Shown here piece after piece: positions 25,901 through 39,200 of a stretch of DNA of 64,000 nucleotides. The notes below the pieces were generated by a model. That model had not been told where the DNA came from. It ran no database searches and worked only from the letters and a program-made list of their open reading frames with translations. Both the position numbers and the translations under genes were made by a program. The DNA is taken from NCBI RefSeq assembly GCF_027744825.2, contig NC_071334.1, forward strand, positions 57,824,937 through 57,888,936, read 5' to 3'. Source of the stretch: Synchiropus splendidus (Eukaryota; Chordata; Actinopteri; Syngnathiformes; Callionymidae). Within the stretch, counting starts at the first letter, position 1; every line of letters begins with the position of its first letter.

Positions 25901-27332
25901 ATTGAAGACAGAGACAAAGCAAAAAAAAAAAAAAAAAAAGTAATCAAATAAAATAAAACAGATGCCCAACAATGAACAGTGAGACTAGTCAAAATCCATC
26001 ACTGCTTTCTGGAGACATTTTTAAACAAATTCATTGTTTGTTTCTGCAAATAGCATTCGGAAGTGTTAATAGCAACACTGTTTCATAAATTGAAAGGAAT
26101 TTTCTACAGGATTTTCGACTTAGCACAGTTGCATTCGGCTGAGGTTCCTTCGGCGGTGTGCTTCCTTTTTTTTCAATGAATGAAGTGTGCTGTGGCTTAA
26201 AAATGGTTCAAAAAGAAAGTTATAGACACTAAATATATAGTCAAATAATATAATAGAGTCAACAGTAAAGACAGGGGATGAGATTTAATGACTTTGTCCC
26301 TGCAACGCTGTCTTTCAGCTTGCAGATAAGACGGGAATCCATGTCTGGAGACTGTGTACTTGATATGTCCTCCAGATATCCCTGAGTGTCCTACTGTGTC
26401 CTCAGTGGACAAGAATGGTTTGGGGGAAATTGAAAAGTGTTGATGAACTCGCATCATACTTTGGCAAATCACACATGGCATGCAACATTCCACACCAGTA
26501 TGATGATGCAGGGACGGCCTTGCCAGAAAAGAGCAGCAACAAGGGTTAATGAGAAATATATATTTATTGATAGGCAACATGTATTTTACTCTGAGCCTGT
26601 GTGAGAGAGCAATTTTCATTGTCAAACATCACATCTTGTTGAGTCAACAAAGACAGCTGTTTAACTTCATTAGGCTTCCAACATTCCAACTGAAATGCAT
26701 GTGCTGAACACCAGTTTGGTATGTGCTTAAGCAGAGCTCACACACACACACTCGCTCACATATCTACGTGCACACACAGTTAATACCCTACAGGGACTCA
26801 TTCCCTGTCACATGTATCATTTATATTATCCGCATGTCTGTGTGTAAACCGGTGGGATGGCAGCTGTGTCAGTGGGTGGAAATGCACAACGAGGAACACA
26901 TTTATATGTATGTGAATCCTATAGATGTTAGAGCTCCATGACAACTATTACATGTGACTGACACAGCCACAGGGGTGTGTTTACAGGCCATCAGCAGTCA
27001 GTGAGTTCTCATTTTTCAATCCAAAGCAGGTTATGGGACCATCCCTGTTTCTGGGGACTATAATCCCCAGAAAGGTTTTCTATTGTTGAATCTATTGCTG
27101 CGACACACTGGCTGCTGAGATAAATATGTGTTGTAAAATGCTTGTGGCCTCAGGTCATGGATATTGCAACGCTGTCACACTGTTTTAGGACGTTGATTAA
27201 ATGATGTTTAGTCAATGCACTAATAACATTTTAAAATATAAAATGGTAATCATCATCCATTGACTCACCAAATAAATAGTTGATATTTTTGATGTACTTC
27301 GTTGGTATAGTTGAACAACAATGGAAAGTTAT

Positions 27333-28260
27333 TAGGGCTGCAAATAACGATTATTTTCGTTGTCGACTAATCTATTCATAATTTTTTCCATTCGTCGACT
27401 AATCGTGATTTCCTGTGTTTGGACCTATTTTGAATTTCTGTTTCACCTACAGTTGCTTAAATGATCTCACTGTGATACTCCGACACAATACATTCTTAAA
27501 CAAGTATATTAAAATGATGACACATAATCCAGGAACATGGATTAACCCTGTGAAGCACAGACCATGATACAGTTGACAGAGAGCTCCAGTTCTTGAAAAC
27601 AGAGGTCTTTATTGGTCCTTGAGAACAATTTAAAATCATCACCATACATGTACGTATCTCATATATCATGTTTATTGTTAAGAGGAGGAGAGAGACCAAG
27701 GACATGTCACAACATCACTGTAAATAAATCACTCTGGTAGCGCAGATGTGACGTGTGACGCCATTATAAACAAATCAATCTCCTATAACAAGTTAGCTCC
27801 GTGCTAACCAACGTGCTAGCTGTTAGCTCGAGAGTGTGTGGCATCACAGACCAAACATGGAGCACTCTTTCATCATATTACGATGGTGTCAAAGGGGTTT
27901 GCTCATCCTTAAGACGTGTTATCTTTGCAAACAAAATGAAGCCACATTTTGGAACACTACCACCTAGCGGCGCTCGAACTCCTCCATGACTGTGACTGAG
28001 TCGGAGGTGGTGGCGCGGAGCAGCGACGGAAGCAAGTTGGAGTTGGACCTCAGGAACCAGATAAATCAGAATCAGAATAGAATCGGAATCAGAAAGGAAC
28101 AAAAATTAACATAATGATTCCAGAAAATGTGATAATTTCTCACGGCTTCTCAATAACAACAGTTCTCAATGTCCACCCGCCCGGGTGTGTTTACACCAAC
28201 TGCAACATGACACATCGAGGTACAGATTTTGACATCGACAAAAAAAATGTTGCAGCCCTA
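27333..28260. mobile_element. Non-autonomous hAT transposon with 8-bp target duplication
   Basis: The element begins TAGGGCTGCAA and ends TTGCAGCCCTA, an exact 11-bp terminal inverted repeat. It is flanked on both sides by AAAGTTAT (27325-27332 and 28261-28268), an 8-bp direct repeat of the length that hAT transposases make. The left subterminal region carries two copies of GTCGACTAATC, as in other TAGGGCTGCAACGATTA-type fish elements. The 928-bp interior has no transposase frame, so mobility would need an enzyme supplied from elsewhere. The intact duplication suggests a moderately young insertion. Confidence 0.92.
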
Positions 28261-28269
28261 AAAGTTATA

Positions 28270-28290
28270 GTTCATTGTTGAACAATGAAC
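28270..28290. repeat. 21-nt perfect palindrome next to the hAT element
   Basis: GTTCATTGTT-G-AACAATGAAC, 10-bp arms around one central base. It starts one base after the right target-site duplication of the hAT element. Confidence 0.95.
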
Positions 28291-30639
28291 CTTTTCATGT
28301 TAAATCATACTGCTGTTGGCAACCGATCCAGTTGGCCATTGTCAAATATGATTTGATATAGAAATGATGCCAAACTGAAATAGATTTTAAACACAGTCCA
28401 GTCTATCCAGTAACTAGCCCCTTTGCAGGAGGATATTAGGGTCCAAACTGAGTGCGAGAGCATGAAATCGTCAGTGGTCAGGATCTTAATGGATTTCTTC
28501 AGCGTACACATGTTCTTGTTTTGGAACTTTCCAGGATAGTTGTTGACATTTAGAATCTGAGTTTTCCAGAAAACAGCCACTGAAATGGCCGAACATGAAA
28601 CAGTGCTATCGCTGCTTTTTTATGTCGAAAGAGCTTCCAAAAACATGGTGAAAGATTTTCTTGTCCAATGGCAAAATATCAATTGCTTGTATGATGTACT
28701 TATTTTCGGCTACTTAAATCAGCCACACTCATTCATCTCCCGGTCACTCGTCCAGGCTTGTGCCGGGATTTGCACCTGTGTCGACTGCATAACAGGAAAC
28801 CTTTAATGTTGCAGTTTAGCTCAGATTTTGTGACCAAAAGATGAAAACCGACAAAAACAAAGCCCATGCAATTGGAAGTAAATGAGTTTGTCGAGCAGAA
28901 TGGACACACAGATTTCACACCACGAGTCTCTCGACTTCCACACAATACAATTTGCAACAGCGTGAGATTTCTGCTCTGATCTGGTGCCCGTCATTGTCCA
29001 TTTTCTTTTCACAAGTGACTGCTGTTTTACAGGAACTTGCTGTAATAATTCCTCCCTTCTGCGGAGCCTAATGGATTCTAGAACTAAAGAGTGTGGTGGA
29101 CACCTCATTGGCTTCGACTTAATAGATTCGCGTCTCATTCGCAACACTTTGGCTTACTTAAAAGACGTGATTGAAAACGGGCGGCTTAGAGTTTTAGTGC
29201 TCAACTAATCTCAGTAAAGTGGCATTCAGATCCACAGAGTGAATATCTTCTCTATCATGAGTAGGGTCGCATTAAGCTTGTTGAATATTTAAAATATGTG
29301 CCTTTGCTGCATCCATGAGACTGTTAATCCTGGAATTACTGAGATGATTGACTCAACAAGGACTCTCACAAGTGAACACACATGCATTGTTACACCTTTG
29401 CCGCGTCAGTGTGGTATGGCTCTTAGCTTTTGGTTTAATAACCGGCAATGAAAGAGGCATTTGAGACCAGGATGCAGCTGATCACTTGCTCCCTGCAAAC
29501 ATATTTTTGAGTGTCTCCCCTAGAGAAAGGGTGAGAAGTGCAGCTACTACTCTGCATGGAAAGAAGCCTGTAAGAGGGATTTGGGAGCCTCTGTGGATTT
29601 TACTTGCACTCTCAGAAACTCTCAGAAGAAACTATGATCAGACAAGAATGACATTGTACTTTCACTTGAATCTAGAAGCGTGACGAAACAGTGAACTGAC
29701 AAAACCAAGGATGTTTCTCAAAAACTGGAAGATGATAGTGTTGCACACAAAAATAGTGTTATAACACAGCCTCTTTTTTTTCCCAAACTGTCAGTGACAA
29801 CAGATTGATGTTTAAGGGGTTTAAAATCCTTTTCAATCAGACTGAAATGGAAAAAGGCAAAGCAATGACGTCCTCAGACGCAGATGGTTTTATGGCTGGA
29901 TGGCTACTGCCAGGAGAGACCTGCCACAGCTGCTTCACACTGCAGGAGCTTCAATTAAAAAGTCGGCTAATAGCTGGCTGCGTGTGAATCATAGGGAAAT
30001 TACTTTCTTGCCTGTTCTCAACAGACGGTCCTTTATAAATATATATCACATTACTTTCACTAATTACTGTAATTAAATTGAGAAATTTAAATATAATATG
30101 AAGCGAAGTGGCATGAAGCAACTGAATCTCAAGGTCAACTGAGTGCTCAAGTTTCTCACGCGGTCCGTTTGCCACACGTTGTGACAAATTGTGTTTGTCA
30201 TATTGTATGTTAAATGCAGTAATCTGCGATGCAAAACAAGGTTTTAGATGGGAAAAAAAAAGCGGATGTTGTGACGCCACCTTGTCTCATCTGGTCTCAT
30301 CATTTACCTGCCAGGGGAACAGCAGCACAGCTGGCCGCTCCGCAGTGCTGCTGCAACAGCCTGCACTCTGACATATAGAGCAGCGGCAGAAAGAGACATA
30401 AAGCGCCGTATGGCCTCATGTTTCTTTCATGTGCAGGGACCATGCCGTGGCCAAAGAAAATGCTGAAAATACACTTATGAGTTGACCCACAATCACAAGC
30501 CTTGCATGCACGAATGAACAAATGTATACGGTGTGTGCAACAAGAGAGCGTTTCCCATTGTTACATGATTAGAATTTAGGAGAGTTTAACGTTAACTCTT
30601 ACATGTTCACTCAAGACTTCAACTCTATGTGCTTCAGTC

Positions 30640-30695
30640 GGCTTCCTCAAGGCACTCTGGTTTCTTCCCACTGTCCAGAGACATGGATGAAGAGG
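30640..30695. repeat. Fragment of a dispersed fish repeat (CTCTGGTTTCTTCCCACTGT type)
   Basis: The run ACTCTGGTTTCTTCCCACTG followed by TCCAGAGACATG resembles the consensus CTCCGGTTTCCTCCCACAGT-CCAAAGACATG, which is common in teleost genomes and associated with LINE-type repeats. Only this core is recognisable. Confidence 0.5.
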
Positions 30696-30853
30696 ATATG
30701 TGAGCAAGACACTTCACACACTTCACACAGCAGTCCACATCCAGGTCCATGAAACCTCCTTGCTTGCCTTCCTCTTCTCTGCTGTCCTGGTCACTGTGAG
30801 TCTGGCCTCCCCAACTTTGTCTCCAAAGATCTCCTAAATAAAATAGTCTTAAA

Positions 30854-31021
30854 CAGTGGTCTGGATCTGATCCACAAAGAGCCGCAGTGGTTGTTCAAGT
30901 CACATGATAGTCTGCCTGGTGTTGCTTGTTTCAGCTGACAATTAACTGATATGTGCTTGTTTGGATGGAACAGATACCGGCACCCACTGCGGCCCTTTTG
31001 CAGATCACATTGAGACCCTTG
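30854..31021. mobile_element. Small MITE with ~40-bp inverted ends
   Basis: The left end CAGTGGTCTGGATCTGATCC then ACAAAGAGCCGCAGTGG matches the reverse complement of the right end, CAAGGGTCTCAATGTGATCT then GCAAAAGGGCCGCAGTGG. The unit is 168 bp. Ends with GCCGCAGTGGGTG are seen in teleost hAT-type MITEs. No clear target duplication is visible. Confidence 0.6.
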
Positions 31022-32530
31022 GTTGAAAGTCAGGCCACATGGATGTTTGACACACATGCAACAAGAGATGCCTGTAGCACAACACTGGTTTGATCTTAAA
31101 ACAGCAACAGGGCAAATATTACTTCTCTGGAATATGATGAAATAATATCAAACTTCAAACACTTGAATGAGCGTTTACACCAATGAGGTTCCTAAACGCC
31201 AGCGTTTTGCTACTTATCACATGCTCTGTTATCGCCTGCAGCTCAGGCTAATTACGAAGGTTATGCACACGAGTTCAATACTCCTTCATTAATAATCAAT
31301 ATACACAGACATCTTACATTATAAAGAACTATGAAGCTGGATGGTACACTGGAACAAATGAATGAAGGTCGTTCACCGCCCGATGTACCGTGAGCGAACA
31401 CAGGAGCTGAAACTTCAAAGCCTCCAATGCAGAGGAGGGTGAAAAACACAAACAAACCTTGTGGTGAAACATCCCCTGTGGCTGTCACCTCGGGTTAGCT
31501 GCAGCCATATCACAGATTTGTTTACGTTTATGTTTTCACATTTGTTTCCGTGTTTGCATGTATTCTTGATTAGCGAAGCACGAATCGGTGCTGGTGTGCT
31601 ATCTTCGCCTGAGCGTGTGTGTTCAGAGCGAAAGGAGCTAGCCAATTCGCCGCGGCCTTTTCTTTGTATCCGTCAACGCAATTGTTTCAGACAAACAAAG
31701 AGGATGGAAGAGTGTCACAATGGCACGGTAATTGGTTTAATTCCACATTTTATTTTACTCGCCCTGTTTTTACTGAAAAGCATAACACACCCAACGCTTT
31801 ATTCCATACTGTGAGGTCATTATCTAATTGTGGTATTTTTTGGCAATTCCCCATACGTATATAAATATGTCTTCGACTTCTTATCCAACAGCAAGACAGT
31901 TCCATCTGAGGGCTCCTCTCCACAGCCACTTCAGCCGGCTCAGAGTGAGAGATCCCAAGGGGCTCGTAATCTCCTTTTATCACCGCGCACCCTGTGGTAT
32001 TCTCTTATGCCGAGGTGTCAAACTGAATCCCGGAGAGGTCCTCAACAAAAAATACAATCACGGCCAGCATTAAACAGGATTACCATCGAAAATGAAAATT
32101 TCCAGCTTTTATAGAATAAACACCGTTGCAATGCATTGTGGGACTATGAAAGGTGGGACTGGTTTTCACAGGCGTGTGGAAGATCATGAATCATGTCGGT
32201 TTTACCGCTGGTCGGTGGCTGTGAGATAAGAAGAAGAAATACTGTGTTTTCATTCTGTTTGTACAAAAAAATAAAAAATTGTTTCCAAATATTGTCATAC
32301 ATTACAGTGCGATCCAGATGAGTGTGAAGCTCAATCCTCGTAACAGGTCTTCTGAAGTAACCGGAGGTACCAAATCTGTAAACAATCATGGCTGAGAAGT
32401 AAGGAATGAGGTAAATGATGAGAAGTAGGAATATCAGCGAACGCAGATTTGAGATTCATGGAAACCTCAGCTTTTCGATTTGTATTTAGAATCTGGAAGA
32501 TATTTTGAGTCTTGTGATAATTTTTAAGTA

Positions 32531-33227
32531 CAGTGGTACCTCGGTTCTCGACGACAATGCGTTCCAGACGGCCATTCGAAGATTTTTCCCATTACAATGA
32601 ATGGAAAAAGAAATAATGCGTTCCAAGCCTTAAAATAGGCTTTTGTAGGAGTGAATGTAGAGTGTCTGCTGCAGGTGCGCTGTTCCTCTATGTGTGTGGC
32701 AGCTGCATGTGGGAGGGGTTGCCGAGTGAGTGACGTCTCTCCAGAAGGAAGAGGTGCCCGGTGCGTGTCCAGCTCTGAATGTGCGCTTCTGTGCAGTTTG
32801 GCTGTGACAAAGTCATAAACCAAGTAAGGCTCTGTCCCAGACTCGCCTCATCCCTGTCCCAGCTCCAGCCCACAACAGGACATCAAACCCTGGAGTGAGG
32901 GCTCCAGCCTCGGAGGTGTGGAGAGCGAGCACCTCCCCTGTGACACTCTACCACGGTCCAGTGCGGAGACGGGAAAGGTTTTACACCTCAATATGAATAA
33001 AAAACAGTCAGTAAATGTAGCTAACGGGACACGTCTGCATACAGAGGCTGCGTTATACACAATAACAAAGCACGTTGTGGGTCAGCTGATCGTTCCCCGT
33101 ACCTTATGTTTTTTCCGGCTTTTTTTCAGGGGCGTTCGAGTTCTGAATTTTCGCTCGAAATCCAAAGCAAAAAAATCTCGAAATTTTTGTTCGAATTCCA
33201 GGATGTTCGAAAACTGTGATACCACTG
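32531..33227. mobile_element. TA-target MITE (Tc1/mariner-type ends)
   Basis: The element starts CAGTGGTACCTCGGTTCTCG and ends so that its opposite strand reads CAGTGGTATCACAGTTTTCG. It is flanked by TA on both sides (32529-32530 and 33228-33229). Ends of the form CAGTGGTACCTCGGTTTTCGA are known from non-autonomous elements that insert at TA. The 697-bp interior has no transposase frame. Sub-terminal blocks rich in TTCGAA-like motifs repeat in inverted form. Confidence 0.87.
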
Positions 33228-34969
33228 TATTTGATTTAAAGTCTTCCATTTTGAAAATGGTTTGTGTGCAAAACCATGACATACCAACACATTTTTGTGA
33301 TTGAGGTACCAAATAGTGACGAGCAAGCACATGCACATATATACAGACACACATCTTTTTCAAAAAGAGTCAAGACACTAAAAAGAAAGAGGTAGCTTTC
33401 TAATAGAAGAACAGAAGAGGAGCTATGCAACTCCAACTCCATTGTGAAAAATTAGAGCTGTTTTCAATATGATAAAATGTCTAGAAGTCAAATGTTCAGG
33501 AACACACACTCACATGCAATTGGGAAATAAAGAATTAAAGCTAGCTATTTTTGCATTTACGTAAAAAAAAAAAAAAAAAAGAATCCATTGAACGAGTGTA
33601 AACCAGCCAGCATGATGGCAGAGTAACAGAAACATAAAGTTGATATGGAAGATTAGCGGACACCTGTGTTGCTATGACTTCAAATGTTTAAGAGTTCATG
33701 AAAATGTAAGATGCCAAACACCAAGAATAGCATTAAAATAAGAGAGAAACATTTTTGCTTAGCATTAGGGTGTATGCTCTACCAATACTGTTCACCACTG
33801 TTGTGGAACATGAAGGGTAGCTCTGGATTCACCATGAATCTTCTACAATTAGATTTCATTGTCATTCCTCAGATAAATCTCCTCCCTTTCACATGATACT
33901 GGTAGCATGATGGCAGACAAAGCTGATTTGTCACAGGGAAGATATATTTGAGTGATGTCGTGCCATAAATCAATGTGTAGTTCTGAAAAGAGGCTCGCTG
34001 GCTATTGTCTTAGACGAGGCGTTGAGGGACCAGAGATGGATTACAAGATAGAATATTCTGTAATATTTCCATTAGCTTGGTTCTTTCACTGAAGTCAAGA
34101 AAGCATTTTCATCCTTTTATAATCAATAATTTCGGATGGTAGCTTGGCTCATTCTACTTGGGGGCACCAAGACTTACCACTGGAGGATCACAGATGGGTC
34201 TTGTCCCACACAATATACATCCTCATCTCCATAATCCCTTCATCCCTGAATAGAGGAGAGGAAGTGAGGCACACAGGGCATGAGAAGACAGACCAGAGGA
34301 ATGCAGCATGTGAAGATAATGGCAGACAATGGCTATTTGATTCAGAAAATCAAATTCATACAAAACAACATTAGAGGAAGAGAATGGAATGGGATGGATT
34401 ATACGAAGGGTTATGTAGGGAACCCATGGGAAAGAGTTCATAGTTGGAGGGGGTTAACATGGCAGGAAGGATCTGTGAGGTAACCCCAGTCATCTTGGTG
34501 AATCATTCTTGCTTTAACACTGGTACGGGTTTGTTAATACCACCATGTTAGCAGGCTGTTTACTTCCCAGAAAGATCCTTTCAGTTACACAAGCATGTTG
34601 ATACTCCGTGATCCGTGCAGCATTACCATCTATATAATATTGATCTAACACCCCGTGACTGGACACAGGCACCATGAGTGTGATGGTACACTGAAGATGT
34701 CACGGCTGAGATGGTCCTGTGATCAGCCCACGATTGAGAGTACGATGTACTGCGTGTGTCTGCATTATGTGGTTGACACTTGACCCCTGTGTGCTCTTGT
34801 TGCTTCAGATGGTGCACTGTGTTGGAACCTACTGCCATCAAGACGTGGTGTGCGTGATTGGATGATTCAGTGTCGAGCGCTTTTGGTGGCTGGATAACCA
34901 TGGAAAACATGACATAAGTACCATTTAGCATGATCTTGATGTCAAACATAAAGTGGTGCTGGTGGTCTA

Positions 34970-34972
<3 letters not shown>

Positions 34973-35053
<81 letters not shown>
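34973..35053. repeat. (TA)n microsatellite
   Basis: A pure TA tract of about 81 bases. Confidence 0.97.
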
Positions 35054-35056
<3 letters not shown>

Positions 35057-35996
35057 TCAGATGATACTGTATTACAAGCAATACAGAACCTTGTTGTCGC
35101 TGAATGGAATCTGCTTTAGCTGTACAGCAACGCTCCCTGCTGACTCTTACAGCACAGGCACCAGAGACAGTCAGCCTTGGCGTTACAATCGTTGCTATAA
35201 CTCATGTGTCAAAGTGGAAATCACTCTTCTGATTGAATTGAATTATGGATAGAACAGCTGTAGAATAATGGCAAACACTGCTTCTTTGAGGAAAACCACT
35301 TCCCAGAAAGATGCAAACCAATGTGACACAAGTGAAAGGAGTAGAAGTGTGGTGGACGACATTATAAAAATGTTCCATTAGGCACCATTATTGATCCTCA
35401 ACAAGGCAGGACATCCAGTTATTGATCAGGAATGTGTGGCCATGTCGCACAATACTCTTCTAAAGCTTCCCCCCAGTGCTGCATGGTCACTGTCATGTGA
35501 CATGGTCAGTGCATGGTCTAGTAAAAGGAATGGAAACTGTATGTCTCTGAAAGTAGCATCAGAGGAGGTCTGTGACCTTTTTATAGACTTACTGTAAATC
35601 ACTATCATCCGGCTTGCTTGTGTGAAGTGTTGCAAAGACACATCTAAAATACTGCATATTAAATTATGGTGGGGGGAAAAAATACCACTGGAAATTTCAC
35701 AACAATGCAGAAAATGTTCTTTGTTTGTTAGAGAAGACTGCAAAACTAAAAAGTACAGAGTGGAAGAGAAATGGTTTAAAACATATGATCTTCACCAGCA
35801 CTGTATATATTTTTGCTGTGGCCTATGGTCCAATTCCCAACAAGGTCTAGGTCACGCAAAGTTGCTGAGCCATTTTAAACAATAAATGAAGGAGAAAAAA
35901 AACTCAACAAAGTAATATAATTCAAAAGATTGTCGAGCAGACAGTGCCAAGATGCTTCATCTTGTTCCAACTCTATTTGTGGTCACCTTGTCGTGT

Positions 35997-36205
<209 letters not shown>

Positions 36206-39200
36206 ACTCCATATTGCTGGTAGTCGCGGGTTGTGTGTCATTGTCACATTTCTGCACTCTGTTTACTTTTGCTGTCAGCTCCCAATGTCCTCCACACTCT
36301 CCCAACAAACACACAATTACCTCGCGCACAAAGTACAAACACTAGTTTGTCCGAAATGAAGTCATTAAAAGTCAAAGTACAGAGTCAGGACTTTACATCA
36401 GATTCAGTGCCCAGAGCAGTCCAGCAGGAGAGATAGGACACACAGTCTGTGATCTCGCACTCAAGATGTTCAAGGAGTCTCACATACACACACACTCACA
36501 CGCACGCCTACACACACATATAAGCCATGAGGTACCATGTAGCTGACTGAGACCAAGTCTGATCTCTCTCCCCTAACTTCTACCCAAATGTAAGAGGAGA
36601 ACCTGAATAGAAATGTTGCAGGCAGACAGATCCAGGAGAGGAGCAGACGACTGAGAGATGAAAGCTTGAAACACAGGTCTCCAAGTGTATGTGCTTTTTA
36701 ATGTATACCGTATATATGTTCAAAGGAGAAATTGAATTCCAGGAAAAGTTGACAGTGTCACTCAGGAGACAAGCTAGTGTTGAGCAAAGGGTTGTTGTTG
36801 TTGTTGTTGCTTGAGTCTTGCATACTGAACTGTGTTAGTCACTGCTGCACCAGACTTCAAACAAGTGGAGGCAATTGTGTGGGGTCACCATCGGAGAATT
36901 TAAATAAGACCGGTGGTTATATTTCCTGGAGCAGGTAAACATTTTCACCAGTGCGGAGATATTGTCTTTAATTCCATGCAATCCTGCTTCCACAGAGAAT
37001 AGCAATGTAATGTGTGAACTACATGTCTATGATAAGGACCTGCTTTGAGAACATTCTTTTTTCTTTTATTCATTCACAGGTTCATTTCCAGGTTTGGCCA
37101 CTTAATGCTGCAGTGGGCAGATTTTCTTTTTTTGGCATCATTGATTAATAACTCTATAATAATCTTGGTGATATAGTACTTAAAGTAAACCCTCAACTCA
37201 TGTCATGGGCTCTGTTTGCGATCTGTGAAAAAGAAGGAAATCTTCTCTGGTCCAGAAACTCTTAACCAACCGAGGTATTTCTAAGACATGTTCCCATCAC
37301 TTAAACTAATTCAAGGACAGGAATGAACTTTGCCAGCGTTGGCTACAACATAAGAGGACGACAGAAAAATGTATCGTAGCGGACAAGATGAACAAGACAA
37401 ATCAATGGTGCCCTTCTGAAATGGAGGGAACTAGGGGATTGTCTCGGTCGGAAACAGGGTTTGGAGGCTCCCCTACTGGACAGGTAAGCAAACAAATTAA
37501 TAATACTGCAACACTTGCTCTGTTTGTTGGTGGATATAAACACTCTGGTAGCAGCTAACAAGCAGGTACCATTAACTGATGCCAATGAATAGCCTTCTGC
37601 TACCTGTAGCTACAGACCATGGCTGCAGTTTCTAGTATGCAAAGAAGCCATTGTAATGTGTTGAGATGTAGCTGTCATGAACTGAACCTTTGCTCAGAAT
37701 CTTAAATCCACCTTGTGTTTTTAGAGAAATCCATCATTTCAAAGAGTAGAGCAATGGCATCAGCAGTTAGAGCAAGGGTTGAAACTATCTGAACTTCCGA
37801 GTGAGTCAGTGCTAGTAAAATTGGATTTTATACAGTATTGAAGAGCTTGAAAGATAAATCCTTCAACAGGTTCCTTCTAACTTTGTTAGGTGTAACAGAG
37901 AAGGGGGCAAATGTTATGTCCAAGTTGCGACCAAGCCAAAACACTACTTACTGTCCCAGTTTCAAATCAACTTTCTCAAAAGTTTCCACATTGCTGGCAC
38001 ATAATCCCTGCTTGATATACCACAGCCAAACATCACACACAGCCTCTGTGATCCACCACTCTTGACCGACGTTCTTCCCCATATCAGACTGTGAACGTAA
38101 ACCAAAATCTTTAGTAGAAAGTATACCATCTTAGGCTCCGAGATGTTTTCTTTTCAAATGTCAAACACCTCTAAACTCTTTGAAATATTGATCTTCACGT
38201 CTCGACTTTTCTAGCAGGCACTTACCCTTGATCCTTTTTCACTTACATCCATCATCACTCTTTCATGCAGGGCTGACTCACTGATCGTCAGGAGCAAAGT
38301 GTTTCATCTCATACTGATTTCAAATGAGCCATGTCGACAATTTCCCTTCAGAGGTGTGACACCAAATTAGCAAGAGAGGTTACTCATAGGTTAGCGCTTC
38401 CATTCCGCTTTAGCGGAATGTCAATGAGCCCCACATCATGCGGCAGACAACAAATGTGTTTGAGGCATCCTGCGGTGAAACAAAAGATGCGTATAAACTT
38501 CCTCAGGCTCCTCCTACTGGATTGAGACGTCTGTCACAGCACCAAGACACAGCCTCCTCTCGAAAGCCCCTGCTCTTTCAACTCCCGCTCCAACATTTCT
38601 CAGTGTTTCCCTCCATCCGTCACACGCTTAATCTCCCAATTTTCCACCTTTTCTCCCTTTGTGGTGAACTTGAACAGACTCTGCAGCGTTCCCCTCATCC
38701 GGCTGCATTTGTGTAAACCCCAATCCCTTCTCTCACCTCCTCATCCTTACTCTGTCTATGTCTTCATCCTTTTCGTCAGCCTCTTTCTTACTCAGCTGTC
38801 TCATCCTCGTCCTCCCCCCGCGCTCTCACGTTGTCCTACTTTCAGCAGCCTGCGTTATGAATTATGTGCAGCACTCGCTTCATGAAAGAATCATCTTGGC
38901 AAATGAATAATAGATGTTTGAAGAGAATAGAAGTGTAGGTTACAAACTGTGTTTACCCTCCACGCCTCATCCACTGCCTTATTAATTTCACTGTGGTTAA
39001 ACAGAGGGCTAATTGGTGGATTTTAGATTTGGAAAGTTGATGCGTCATAGTTTCAGTGGCAGGATAGTCTATGATTTCAACCCAGGAAAGCCTTATAAAA
39101 CAAACTTGTCTCATTTAAGGTCTCATTTATGAAGGTCTTAGCATCGTCCCTTTTCAACTGATGGTCTGAAGCATGCACACGGGTCAGCTAGGGACTTGTT

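Larger units (their letters stand above)
19261..27324. other. Intergenic, upstream of epha5: no gene seen
   Basis: Mostly AT-rich unique sequence with short chance ORFs on both strands, none with a recognisable domain. It contains two MITE-like elements, (AT)n, (AAT)n and (CA)n tracts, a T(19) run near 22725 and an A(19) run near 25921. Confidence 0.7.
28269..32528. other. Intergenic: no gene seen
   Basis: Unique sequence with scattered repeat remnants. Open frames of up to about 117 codons on both strands overlap one another and lack domains, splice context or codon bias that I can recognise. The part near 31690-31990 is less repetitive. Confidence 0.65.

Noticed and set aside
31990..32060. 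Possible transposon end (GAGGTGTCAAACTGAATCCC)
   Set aside because: Similar to the GGGGTGTCAAACTCATTTT end of a fish repeat, but no matching second end or duplication was found nearby.
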